Assembly (NCBI RefSeq): GCF_002205845.1
Contig: NZ_NISI01000012.1
Location: 62,001-126,000 of the forward strand
DNA: 64,000 bases
Source of the DNA: Roseateles puraquae
GTDB taxonomy: Bacteria > Pseudomonadota > Gammaproteobacteria > Burkholderiales > Burkholderiaceae_C
Direction: 5' to 3'
Shown here: positions 56,999-64,000 of the stretch, piece after piece
Layout: each line of letters begins with the position of its first letter
How positions within the stretch are numbered: the first letter of the stretch is position 1
The notes under the pieces: model-generated
Databases searched by the model: none
Seen by the model: the letters and a program-made list of their open reading frames with translations, nothing else
Told to the model about the DNA's origin: nothing
Translations under genes and position numbers: made by a program

Positions 56999-58093
56999 AT
57001 GAAGATCGCCCTGCTTGGCGCCGGCCACATCGGCCAGACCATCGCCCGCCTGCTGCACGCCACGGGCGACTATCAGGTCACGGTGCTGGACAAGAACCCG
57101 GCCTACCTGAAGGCGCTGGCCGACGAGGGCATTGCCACGGCCGGAGTCGACAGCGACAACCGTGCGGCGCTCGCCGCGCAGCTCCGCGGCAAGGATGCGG
57201 TCGTCAATGCGCTGCCCTACCACCTGGCCATCACCGCGGCCGAACTGGCGCTGGAATGCGGCTGCCACTATTTCGACCTGACCGAGGACGTGGCCGCCAC
57301 CAAGGCCATCAAGCAGATGGCCGAGGGCGCCCGCACCGCCTTCATGCCGCAGTGCGGCCTGGCGCCGGGTTTCATCGGCATCGTGGCCCACCACCTGGCC
57401 AGCGGCTTTGACAGCGTGCGCGACGTGCAAATGCGCGTCGGCGCGCTGCCGGCCTTCCCGACCAACGCGCTCAAGTACAACCTGACCTGGTCGGTCGACG
57501 GGCTCATCAACGAATACTGCCACCCCTGCGAGGCCATCCACGAGGGCGAAACCATCGCCGCGCTGCCGCTCGAAGGGCTGGAGCACTTCAGTCTGGACGG
57601 TACCGAGTACGAGGCCTTCAACACCTCCGGCGGCCTGGGCACGCTGTGCGAAACCTGGGCGGGCAAGGTGCGCAATCTTGACTACAAGACCGTGCGCTAC
57701 CCCGGCCACCGCGACCTGATGCAGTTCCTGCTGGGCGACCTCGGTCTGAAGGGCGACCAGGAAAACCTCAAGGCCATCATGCGCAAGAGCATGCCGGCCA
57801 CCATGCAGGACGTGGTGCTGGTGTTCGTGACCGTCTCGGGCATGAAGAACGGCGTGCTGCTGCAGGAGGTGTTCGCGCGCAAGATCTTCGCCACCCGCGA
57901 CGGCGCCCAGCCGCTGTCGGCCATCCAGATCACGACCGCAGCCGGCATCTGCGCCGCGGTCGACCTGTTCCGCGAAGGCAAGCTGCCGCAGAAGGGCTTC
58001 GTGCGCCAGGAGCAGGTCGCGCTGCCCGACTTCCTGGCCAACCGCTTCGGCGCGGCCTATCAGCAAAGCCGTCAGGTCGAGTCGATTTCCTGA
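56999..58093 (+). CDS. Saccharopine dehydrogenase family protein
   Basis: This 364-residue protein has the Rossmann start ALLGAGHIGQTIARLL, then NALPYHLAITAAELALECGC, YFDLTEDVAATKAIK and MPQCGLAPGFIGIVAHHL, all typical of the Lys9-like saccharopine dehydrogenase/reductase family. It probably converts saccharopine or a related adduct to aminoadipate semialdehyde plus glutamate. The ALDH7-like gene next on the strand would then oxidise the semialdehyde. GAGGAG precedes the ATG at 56999. No lysine-ketoglutarate reductase gene is adjacent. Confidence 0.85.
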   Translation: MKIALLGAGHIGQTIARLLHATGDYQVTVLDKNPAYLKALADEGIATAGVDSDNRAALAAQLRGKDAVVNALPYHLAITAAELALECGCHYFDLTEDVAATKAIKQMAEGARTAFMPQCGLAPGFIGIVAHHLASGFDSVRDVQMRVGALPAFPTNALKYNLTWSVDGLINEYCHPCEAIHEGETIAALPLEGLEHFSLDGTEYEAFNTSGGLGTLCETWAGKVRNLDYKTVRYPGHRDLMQFLLGDLGLKGDQENLKAIMRKSMPATMQDVVLVFVTVSGMKNGVLLQEVFARKIFATRDGAQPLSAIQITTAAGICAAVDLFREGKLPQKGFVRQEQVALPDFLANRFGAAYQQSRQVESIS

Positions 58094-58122
58094 TTCGCCA
58101 TTTGTTGAAGCCGGACCAAGCT

Positions 58123-58181
58123 ACAGAGGCACAGAGACACAGAGGGCGCGGCACGGCTTCTCTGTGCCTCTGCGTCTCTGT
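58123..58181 (+). repeat. CACAGAG-heptamer hairpin inside the lysine-catabolism operon
   Basis: Left arm 58123-58144 holds three near-copies of a CACAGAG heptamer. Right arm 58160-58181 is its complement with three mismatches, two of which allow G-U pairs, and the loop is 15 bases. The stem therefore spans 22 base pairs. It sits between the saccharopine dehydrogenase stop (58093) and the aldehyde dehydrogenase start (58215). It could protect or attenuate the mRNA between the two genes. No T-tract follows, so it is not a standard terminator. Confidence 0.65.
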
Positions 58182-58214
58182 GGCTGTGTTCTTCGATCGC
58201 GAGATGATCACGCC

Positions 58215-59726
58215 ATGACGAATTCCACCCATTCCCTCCTCGACGCCCTGGGCGTTCACCTGCCGACTGCCGGCGACCTCACCGTGCGCTCGCCGATTGA
58301 CGGCGGCGTGCTGGCCCAGATCCCGACCGCCTCGCGCGGCGACATGCAGGCCGCCATCGGCCGTGCCCACGAAGCCTTCAAGGCCTGGCGCGTCGTGCCG
58401 GCTCCCAAGCGCGGCGAGCTGGTGCGCCTCTTTGGCGAGGAACTGCGCGCGCACAAAGCTCAACTGGCGCAGCTCGTTTCGATCGAGGCCGGCAAGGTCA
58501 CGAGCGAAGGCCTGGGCGAAGTCCAGGAAATGATCGACATCTGCGAGTTCGCGGTGGGCCTGTCGCGCCAGCTGCATGGCCTGACGATCGCCAGCGAGCG
58601 CCCCGGCCACCGCATGATGGAGCAGTGGCTGCCGCTGGGCGTGGTGGGCATCATCTCGGCCTTCAACTTCCCCGTGGCGGTGTGGGCCTGGAACTCGGCG
58701 CTGGCGCTCGTCTGCGGTGATGCCTGCGTCTGGAAGCCGTCCGAGAAGACGCCGCTGACGGCCCTGGCCACGCAGGCGCTGTTCGAGCGTGCGCTCAAGG
58801 CCTACCGTGCTGCGGGCCATGCGGCGCCTGACGGCCTGTCCGAGCTGATCATCGGCCGCGCTGACGTGGGCGAGGCGCTGGTCGACGACGCCCGCGTGGC
58901 CCTCGTCTCGGCGACGGGCTCGACCCGCATGGGCCGTGCCGTGGGTCCGCGCGTGGCGGCGCGCTTCGGCCGCTGCCTGCTGGAGCTCGGCGGCAACAAC
59001 GCCATCATCGTGACGCCCAGCGCCGACCTGGAGCTGGCGGTGCGCGGCATCCTGTTCGGCGCCTATGGCACGGCCGGCCAGCGCTGCACGACGACACGCC
59101 GCGTGATTGCGCACGAAAGCATCCACGATGCGCTGGTCGAGCGCCTGGACCGGGCCCGCGCCCAGCTGCCCATCGGCTCGCCGGTGGAGCCGGGCACCTT
59201 GATCGGCCCGCTGATCGACGCCCAGGCCTTCGATGCGATGCAGTTCGCGCTGAGCGCCGCCCGCGAGCAGGGCGGCCAGGTGAGCGGTGGCGAGCGCGCG
59301 TTGGCGGACCGCTTCCCCGAGGCCTACTACGCCGTGCCGGCGCTCGTGCGCATGCCGGCCCAGACCGAGGTGGTCTGCCATGAGACCTTCGCGCCCATCC
59401 TGTACACGCTCAAGTACAAGACCCTGGACGAAGCCATCGCGCTGCAGAACGGCGTGCCGCAGGGCCTGTCGAGCGCCATCTTCACGACCGATCTGCGCGA
59501 GGCCGAGGCGTTCATGAGCGCGGCCGGCAGCGACTGCGGCATTGCCAACGTCAACATCGGCACCTCGGGCGCAGAGATCGGCGGCGCGTTCGGCGGCGAG
59601 AAGGAAACGGGCGGCGGGCGCGAGAGCGGCTCGGACGCCTGGAAGGCCTACATGCGCCGCACCACCAACACCGTGAACTACTCCAGCGAACTCCCGCTCG
59701 CTCAGGGTGTGAAGTTCGACATCTGA
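58215..59726 (+). CDS. amaB: Aldehyde dehydrogenase, ALDH7-type (L-aminoadipate-semialdehyde dehydrogenase-like)
   Basis: The product has 503 residues. Motifs are VVGIISAFNFPVAVWAWNSA, SATGSTRMGRAVGPRV (NAD site), LLELGGNNAIIV (catalytic Glu) and YGTAGQRCTTTRRVI (catalytic Cys). NIGTSGAEIGGAFGGEKETG near the C-terminus is typical of the ALDH7/AmaB clade, which oxidises aminoadipate semialdehyde to 2-aminoadipate in lysine breakdown. The upstream saccharopine dehydrogenase and Lrp regulator fit this. It is the last gene before tRNA-Leu. Confidence 0.92.
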   Translation: MTNSTHSLLDALGVHLPTAGDLTVRSPIDGGVLAQIPTASRGDMQAAIGRAHEAFKAWRVVPAPKRGELVRLFGEELRAHKAQLAQLVSIEAGKVTSEGLGEVQEMIDICEFAVGLSRQLHGLTIASERPGHRMMEQWLPLGVVGIISAFNFPVAVWAWNSALALVCGDACVWKPSEKTPLTALATQALFERALKAYRAAGHAAPDGLSELIIGRADVGEALVDDARVALVSATGSTRMGRAVGPRVAARFGRCLLELGGNNAIIVTPSADLELAVRGILFGAYGTAGQRCTTTRRVIAHESIHDALVERLDRARAQLPIGSPVEPGTLIGPLIDAQAFDAMQFALSAAREQGGQVSGGERALADRFPEAYYAVPALVRMPAQTEVVCHETFAPILYTLKYKTLDEAIALQNGVPQGLSSAIFTTDLREAEAFMSAAGSDCGIANVNIGTSGAEIGGAFGGEKETGGGRESGSDAWKAYMRRTTNTVNYSSELPLAQGVKFDI

Positions 59727-59730
59727 GCTT

Positions 59731-59763
59731 TTGATCGGAGAGCCGCAAAATCTGCGCTATGAT
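59731..59763 (+). promoter_or_regulatory. Candidate tRNA-Leu promoter
   Basis: TATGAT at 59758-59763 fits a sigma-70 -10 box 15 bases before the tRNA 5' end and is followed by a GC-rich discriminator (GCGCGGC) as seen at stringently controlled stable RNA promoters. A TTGATC at 59731-59736 could serve as -35, but the 21-base spacer is long, so the upstream half is uncertain. Confidence 0.4.
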
Positions 59764-59778
59764 GCGCGGCTCCTGAAA

Positions 59779-59863
<85 letters not shown>

Positions 59864-59870
59864 AACAAGA

Positions 59871-59905
59871 AAGGCCAGCACGCAAGTGCTGGCCTTTTGC
59901 GTTTT
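59871..59905 (+). terminator. Rho-independent terminator of tRNA-Leu
   Basis: The perfect 11-bp stem AAGGCCAGCAC / GTGCTGGCCTT with loop GCAA is followed by TTGCGTTTT. Position right after the tRNA fits termination of that transcript. Confidence 0.85.
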
Positions 59906-59908
59906 GGG

Positions 59909-59927
59909 GCCCAGGAGAGGACTCGAA
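59909..59927 (-). repeat. Inverted 19-base copy of the tRNA-Leu 3' end
   Basis: Read on the minus strand this is TTCGAGTCCTCTCCTGGGC, identical to tRNA-Leu positions 59841-59859 (T-loop, 3' side of the T-stem and acceptor strand). The two copies flank the terminator symmetrically, so a read-through transcript could fold the tRNA 3' half into a 19-bp stem with the terminator hairpin at its tip. No integrase or other sign of an att site is nearby. Confidence 0.75.
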
Positions 59928-59948
59928 AGGCGCGTCACCGCGGACCGA

Positions 59949-60074
59949 GGGCAGGCCCTGCGGCCTGCCCGACGCCGCGGGGAAGGTGAAGCGCTTGCAA
60001 GCGCTTCACCGGCCGCCGGGGTCGCCGAAGGTGACCGAGTCCCCGCTGAGGCGCCCTCGATGGGCGCTTCAGCG
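59949..60074. repeat. Cluster of three hairpins between tRNA-Leu and the GGDEF/EAL gene
   Basis: Three strong inverted repeats follow one another. GGGCAGGCC-CTGC-GGCCTGCCC lies at 59949-59970. A perfect 26-bp palindrome at 59985-60010 is built on GGTGAAGCGCTTG. A 13-bp stem (one mismatch) lies at 60044-60056/60062-60074, with CGCTGAGGCGCCC on the left arm. The third overlaps the stop codon of the minus-strand PAS/GGDEF/EAL gene. None has a T-tract. Apart from these I see no gene between 59928 and 60068. Confidence 0.6.
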
Positions 60075-62126
60075 TGCCGTGCCAGTCACCGAGCCTTGGA
60101 CCGCGCCGGCCAACCACCGCTCCTCAAACGCCTCCGCCGAAACCCCCTTCCCAAACCACCACCCCTGCCCCCAGTCGCAGCCCATCGCCTGCAGGGCCCG
60201 CATCTGCGCCTCGGTCTCGATGCCTTCGGCCACCACCTGCATGCCAAGTTCATGCGCCATGGTCACGATCGCCCGGCACAGCGCCAGTGCCTTGCCGCCT
60301 GCTTCCAGGCCGGCGACGAAGCTGCGGTCGATCTTGACGGTGTCGATCTCGTGATGCTGCAGATAGCTCAGCGACGAGTAGCCCGTGCCGAAGTCGTCCA
60401 GCGAGATCGACAGCCCCGCAGCCCGCAACGCGCGCAGACGCTCGGCCACCGCCTCGTCGCGCTCCAGCAGCAGGCCTTCGGTGATCTCCACGGCGAGGGC
60501 CTCACCGGGCAGGCCGAGGGTGCGCAGATGCTCGACCCAGTCCGGATGCGCCTGCTGGCTGCGCTCGCTGAGGAACTGCACGGGTGACTTGTTGATCGCG
60601 ACCTGGAAACTCGCGTGCCCGCGGGCCCGCCAGGCCTGCACCTGCGCGGCGGCTTCGCGGAACACCCAGTCGCCGATGTCGACGATGAGCCCGCTGGCCT
60701 CGGCCAGCGGGATGAACTGGGCCGGGCTCACGTCACCGAGCTTGGGGTGGGTCCAGCGCAGCAGGGCCTCGGCCTTGCGGGGTGGTGCCGTCGGGTCGCG
60801 CAGCGACAGGATGGGCTGGTAGACCAGCTTGAACTGCCGGGCGGGCAGGGCCTGGCGCAACTCTGCGGCCAGCCGGGCCCGGCGCTGGACCGCTTCGTGC
60901 AGGTCCGGCGTGAACAGTCGCAACCGGTTGCGGCCGGCACCCTTGGCTTCATACAGCGCCTGATCGGCATGCTTGAAAAGGGACTCGATCTCCACGCCAT
61001 CGCGCGGTGCCAGGCTGACGCCGATGCTGGCCGACACATAGACCCGTTCGCCGCCGACATCAAAGGTCGCGGACAGCGCCGCCAGCATGTCGCGGCCCAC
61101 CTGCTCGGCCGCGGCCGCCGCATCAGCGGCTGCCAGCAGCACGGTGAACTCGTCGCCCCCCATGCGGGCCACGACGCCGCCCGGCGGCATGCAGGCTTGC
61201 AGGCGCTGTGCGACCTGGCCGAGCAGGGCGTCGCCCACGTCGTGGCCCAGGGAGTCGTTCACTTCCTTGAAGTGGTCCAGGTCGACGAACATGACCGCCA
61301 GTTCTTCGTCCCCGCGCACCGCCCGCTGGGCCAGCGCTCGGTCAATGCGCTCACGCAGCGCGCGGCGGTTGGGCAGCCCGGTCAGCGCATCCACCCGCGC
61401 CTGCTGCCACACCAGCGCTTCCTGGCGCTTGCGGTCGGTGATGTCGGTGTGTGTGCCGACCATGCGTACCGGTTGGCCGGCCGTGTCGCGCTCGATGACC
61501 ATGCCGCGGCTGAGCACCCACTTCCAGGTGCCGTCCTTGGCCAGCACCCGGTGCTCGTTGCGGTAGATGGCGGTGCGCCCCGCGAAGTGATCTTCGCGGT
61601 CGCGGTTCATCTGCGGAATGTCGTCGGGGTGGGTGCGGGCATCGAAGGCTTCGGGCGTGGCGTCCACATCGCCCGGCTGGAAGCCGTGCAGCCGCAGGTA
61701 GCGCTCCGAGAAATGCTCGGTGCCCCGCTGCACATGCCAGTCCCAGACGCCATCGCCGCTGCATTCCAGGGCCAGCTTCCAGACTTCGTCGGCCTGCTGC
61801 AGCCGGGCCTCGGCCGTGCGGCGGGCGGAGATGTCGATGTGCGTGCCCAGCCAGTGGGGCGAGTCCGGCAGGCGCTGCGCCTGGGCCAGGACCCATTGCT
61901 GACCCAGCCGGTACTCCATCTCGAAACGTCCGTTGGCCTGGGCCTGCGCCCAGCGGTGACGGAAGGCCTCGCGGTCGTCGGCATGCAGCCAGTTCACCAA
62001 CGGGGATGGCAGTGCAGGGCGGTTGAGCGCCTCGGCCAGGCGCGCATTCATCCACAGCAGGCGGCCCTGCGCGTCGGCCTTCCAGACCTGCTGCGGGAGG
62101 GCATCGAGCAAAGTGGAAAACTGCAC
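60069..62126 (-). CDS. PAS-PAS-GGDEF-EAL cyclic di-GMP turnover protein
   Basis: The product is about 685 residues from a GTG at 62126; GGAGG lies nine bases upstream, which favours it over the GTG at 62132. Two PAS domains (about 5-110 and 120-245, with HWLGTHIDISARR and RMVGTHTDITDRK at their ends) precede GGDEF (about 255-415; FVDLDHFKEVNDSLGH, RMGGDEFTVLL). The EAL domain (about 425-675) has KAEALLRWTHP, LDDFGTGYSSL, VKIDRSFV and VAEGIETEAQ. Both catalytic sites look intact. The RxxD inhibitory site is missing (PPGG at that position), unlike the other four GGDEF proteins here, so product inhibition may be absent. Confidence 0.9.
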   Translation of the reverse strand: MQFSTLLDALPQQVWKADAQGRLLWMNARLAEALNRPALPSPLVNWLHADDREAFRHRWAQAQANGRFEMEYRLGQQWVLAQAQRLPDSPHWLGTHIDISARRTAEARLQQADEVWKLALECSGDGVWDWHVQRGTEHFSERYLRLHGFQPGDVDATPEAFDARTHPDDIPQMNRDREDHFAGRTAIYRNEHRVLAKDGTWKWVLSRGMVIERDTAGQPVRMVGTHTDITDRKRQEALVWQQARVDALTGLPNRRALRERIDRALAQRAVRGDEELAVMFVDLDHFKEVNDSLGHDVGDALLGQVAQRLQACMPPGGVVARMGGDEFTVLLAAADAAAAAEQVGRDMLAALSATFDVGGERVYVSASIGVSLAPRDGVEIESLFKHADQALYEAKGAGRNRLRLFTPDLHEAVQRRARLAAELRQALPARQFKLVYQPILSLRDPTAPPRKAEALLRWTHPKLGDVSPAQFIPLAEASGLIVDIGDWVFREAAAQVQAWRARGHASFQVAINKSPVQFLSERSQQAHPDWVEHLRTLGLPGEALAVEITEGLLLERDEAVAERLRALRAAGLSISLDDFGTGYSSLSYLQHHEIDTVKIDRSFVAGLEAGGKALALCRAIVTMAHELGMQVVAEGIETEAQMRALQAMGCDWGQGWWFGKGVSAEAFEERWLAGAVQGSVTGTAR

Positions 62127-62241
62127 GGGCACGGACCTCCGCGATGGATACGGGACTCTGCCGGACTGTATGCCTCTCGCAATAAGCCACAATCGCGCCC
62201 GCCCGAGCCGTTCGGGCGCGTTATTTCGCGAGACCCCCCGC

Positions 62242-62583
62242 ATGAACAAGACCGATCTGATCGAACACCTGGCCGCCAAGCACGAGCTGAGCAAGGCCGA
62301 AGCCGGCCGCATCCTGGAGACCCTGCTGGACGCCGTCGTCACCACCGTGAAAAAGGGTGGCGCCGTGTCGATCCCGGGCTTCGGCTCCTTCAAGCAGCAC
62401 GCCCGTGCCGCCCGCAACGGCGTGAACCCCAGCACCGGCGCCAAGATCAAGATCGCCGCCGCCAAGCTGCCCAAGTTCACTCCGGGTGCTGGCTTCAAGG
62501 CTGCCGTTGATCCCAAGGCCGCTGCCAAGAAGGCGGCTGCCAAGCCCGCCGCCAAGCCGGCCGCCAAGGCCAAGAAGAAGTAA
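62242..62583 (+). CDS. HU-family DNA-binding protein with Lys/Ala-rich tail
   Basis: This 113-residue protein begins like HU (MNKTDLIEHLAAKHELSKAE, KGGAVSIPGFGSFKQHAR, RNGVNPSTGAKIKIAAAKLP), the beta-arm region ending near residue 88. The last 25 residues are repeats of Ala, Lys and Pro (KAAAKPAAKPAAKAKKK), resembling histone H1-like tails. It bends and packages DNA in the nucleoid. The tail should add sequence-independent DNA affinity. The ATG at 62242 is the only start matching the HU fold. Confidence 0.92.
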   Translation: MNKTDLIEHLAAKHELSKAEAGRILETLLDAVVTTVKKGGAVSIPGFGSFKQHARAARNGVNPSTGAKIKIAAAKLPKFTPGAGFKAAVDPKAAAKKAAAKPAAKPAAKAKKK

Positions 62584-62595
62584 TTCTTCTCTGCT

Positions 62596-63633
62596 GTGAG
62601 CGCACGCGGGGGAAGTCCCACCATCGTCGACGTCGCCCGCGAGGCGGGCGTGTCGATCAAGACCGTCTCGCGTGTGCTCAACCACGAGCCCGGGGTGCAT
62701 GAGAGCACCCGGGCCCAGGTGCTCAAGGTCGTCGAGGCCTTGCGCTACCGCCCCAAACAATCGGCGCGCAGCCTGGCCGGCGGGCGATCCTTCCTGATCG
62801 GCCTGCTGTACTACGACCCGAGCGCCATCTTCGTCGGCAGCGTGCAGTAAGGCGCCACGCTGCGATGCCGTGAGCTGGGCTACCACCTGGTGGTGGAGTC
62901 CCTGCACAACGATGCCCCCGACCTGCGCCAGCAGATCGACCGCATGGTGCTCGCGCTGCGGCCCGACGGCATGATCCTCACGCCGCCGCTGTGCGACAAC
63001 CCCGAGGTGCTGGCCGCGCTGCGCGACAGCGGCACCCCGTGCGTGCTGATGTCGCCCGAGCGTGACCTGCGCGGCGTGCCTTCGGTGCGCATGGACGACG
63101 TGCATGCGGCCGAAGAGATCACCAACCTGCTGCTGAGCCTGGGCCACGAGCACATCGCCTTCATCAAGGGGCCACCGGACCAGTCCGCCAGTGCGCTGCG
63201 TTACCAGGGCTTCGTCCAGGCGCTGCGCGCGCACGGTCTGCAGCCCGATCCCGAGCTGGTCCAGCCGGGCCAGTTCACCTTTGCCAGCGGCCGGGACGCA
63301 GCGCATCAGCTGCTCAGCCGCCGCCAGCGGCCCACCGCCGTGTTCGCCAGCAATGACGACATGGCCCTGGGCGTGCTCGCCGCGGCCCAGCGCCTGGGCC
63401 TGTCGGTGCCGGGCGAGCTGTCGGTCGCCGGCTTCGACGATTCGCCGACCGCCGCGCTGGTCTGGCCGCCGCTGACCACCGTGCGCCAGCCGGTCGCCGA
63501 GATGGCGCGCGCCGCGGTCGAGATGCTGGTGTCGGTGCAGCGCCCCGACATGACCGCGCCCGAGGACGAGGCCGACCTGCACAAGGTCCTGCCGCACGAG
63601 CTCGTCGTGCGGGACTCCACTCGCGCCCGCTGA
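62596..63633 (+). pseudogene. LacI-family transcriptional regulator interrupted by an in-frame TAA
   Basis: From the GTG at 62596 the frame encodes a LacI helix-turn-helix and hinge (IVDVAREAGVSIKTVSRVLN, YRPKQSARSLAGG) and then hits TAA at 62848-62850 after residue 84. The same frame continues without shift into the periplasmic-binding-like ligand domain (CRELGYHLVVES, HIAFIKGPPDQSASALRYQG, AVFASNDDMALGVL, LSVAGFDDSPTAALVWPPLT) to 63633. One base change would restore a normal-length protein of about 345 residues. Either the regulator is dead or truncated to its DNA-binding part, or the TAA is a sequencing error. It adjoins a GH1 gene with a LacI-type operator. Confidence 0.85.
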
Positions 63634-63688
63634 CCCTGCCTCGCCGGCGGCCCGCCCGGCCGCCTCACGCGCCGCGCTCTCGTGGTGA

Positions 63689-63706
63689 ATTGACAGCGTT
63701 GTCAAT
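63689..63706. promoter_or_regulatory. LacI-type operator upstream of the GH1 gene
   Basis: ATTGACA-GCGT-TGTCAAT is an 18-bp palindrome centred on CG, the typical form of LacI-family operators. It lies 152 bases before the glucosidase start and 55 bases after the interrupted lacI frame. It shares the TTGAC half with the LiuR-like sites, but the centre and spacing differ. The rest of the gap 63634-63857 holds no gene. Confidence 0.7.
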
Positions 63707-63857
63707 CGGCGGCAAGATGCCCCGGTGGGGTCGGCAGTTGCAGTGCACCGGCGCCCAGGGTCGGGCTCCAGCGTGAGCCTGCTGCAAACCCGGCGAGCGT
63801 CCTCTGGCGCGCCGCCATTTCCGTTCTCGGGCTCGCCGCGCGCCGCCCTTCGCTGCC

Positions 63858-64000
63858 ATGAACCTCTCCGACACCACCCGCATCGACCCGGCTGCCCTGG
63901 CCGCCGCTTTCCCGTCCGACTTCCGCTGGGGCGTGGCCACCAGCGCCGCGCAGATCGAGGGCGCCGCGTTCGAAGACGGCAAGGGCGCGTCCATCTGGGA
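63858..64000 (+). CDS. Glycoside hydrolase family 1 beta-glucosidase, N-terminal part (cut by window edge)
   Basis: From the ATG at 63858, 47 complete residues are visible. [19 protein letters not shown] and DGKGASIWD are the N-terminal signature of GH1 enzymes, where the Gln is part of the sugar-binding subsite. The family hydrolyses beta-glucosides such as cellobiose. The active-site Glu residues lie beyond the window. The operator and LacI-type gene upstream indicate sugar-responsive control, now possibly constitutive if the regulator is truly broken. Confidence 0.9.
   Translation, partial: MNLSDTTRIDPAALAAAFPSDFRWGVATSAAQIEGAAFEDGKGASIW

Overview
The window is about 64 kb of uniformly high-GC, densely packed, single-copy chromosomal DNA. 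Gene content (fused isobutyryl-CoA mutase IcmF, isovaleryl-CoA dehydrogenase, AceK, a flavocytochrome c sulfide dehydrogenase-like pair, chemoreceptors and five GGDEF proteins) and the intergenic repeat style suggest a betaproteobacterium of the order Burkholderiales, probably near Roseateles, Rubrivivax or Leptothrix. That placement is inference. No phage, integrase, transposase gene, CRISPR array or rRNA was seen.

Layout. 1-6000: truncated diacylglycerol kinase, two membrane diguanylate cyclases, a YdeI-like protein, a Sel1/lytic transglycosylase and a Tat-type beta-propeller lipoprotein; a 167-bp imperfect palindrome sits between two convergent genes. 6000-12500: icmF, divergent from an OPT transporter across a perfect 20-bp palindrome, then TerB-like and Bax-inhibitor genes. 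12500-19500: NhaR-like LysR regulator, a Cache chemoreceptor, isovaleryl-CoA dehydrogenase behind a second copy of the same operator, carbonic anhydrase, AceK and a hemerythrin protein. 19500-26600: a catalytic/non-catalytic M16 peptidase pair, DUF3297, an SH3-domain exported protein, and a cytochrome P450 divergent from an AraC regulator. 26600-30950: a thiolase/LysE exporter/SDR/acyl-CoA dehydrogenase operon behind the third operator copy, then a GNAT gene. 31000-40700: chemoreceptor, lactate/malate dehydrogenase-like protein, ABC-2 exporter, methyltransferase, Mpo1-like protein, Crp-family regulator, flavin-binding stress protein, signal peptidase I, TspO and a diguanylate cyclase.

40700-51900: dacB; the tightly overlapping operon tsaB-rimI-uracil-DNA-glycosylase-like-GGDEF/EAL-methyltransferase; a cytochrome c/FCSD pair; a Ser/Thr kinase; gloA. 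52000-56400: a large protein joining a papain-like peptidase to an alpha/beta-hydrolase domain, a PanE-type reductase, a RimJ-like acetyltransferase and NnrU. 56400-59750: a lysine-catabolism-type locus (Lrp regulator, saccharopine dehydrogenase, ALDH7-like dehydrogenase). 59750-64000: tRNA-Leu(CAG) followed by a terminator and an inverted copy of its own 3' end, a PAS/GGDEF/EAL protein, an HU-like protein, a lacI gene interrupted by an in-frame stop codon, and the start of a GH1 glucosidase behind a LacI-type operator.

How it fits together. Three TTGACGT-NN-ACGTCAA palindromes precede icmF/OPT, isovaleryl-CoA dehydrogenase/chemoreceptor and the thiolase operon. They look like binding sites of a branched-chain amino acid/acyl-CoA regulator (LiuR-type) encoded elsewhere. 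Together with the Lrp-linked lysine locus and AceK, which controls the glyoxylate branch, they suggest a lifestyle based on amino acids and peptides. The most unusual items are the peptidase/hydrolase fusion, the palindromic element that supplies both neighbouring stop codons, the inverted tRNA 3' end, the interrupted lacI and the glycosylase-like gene with altered catalytic motifs.
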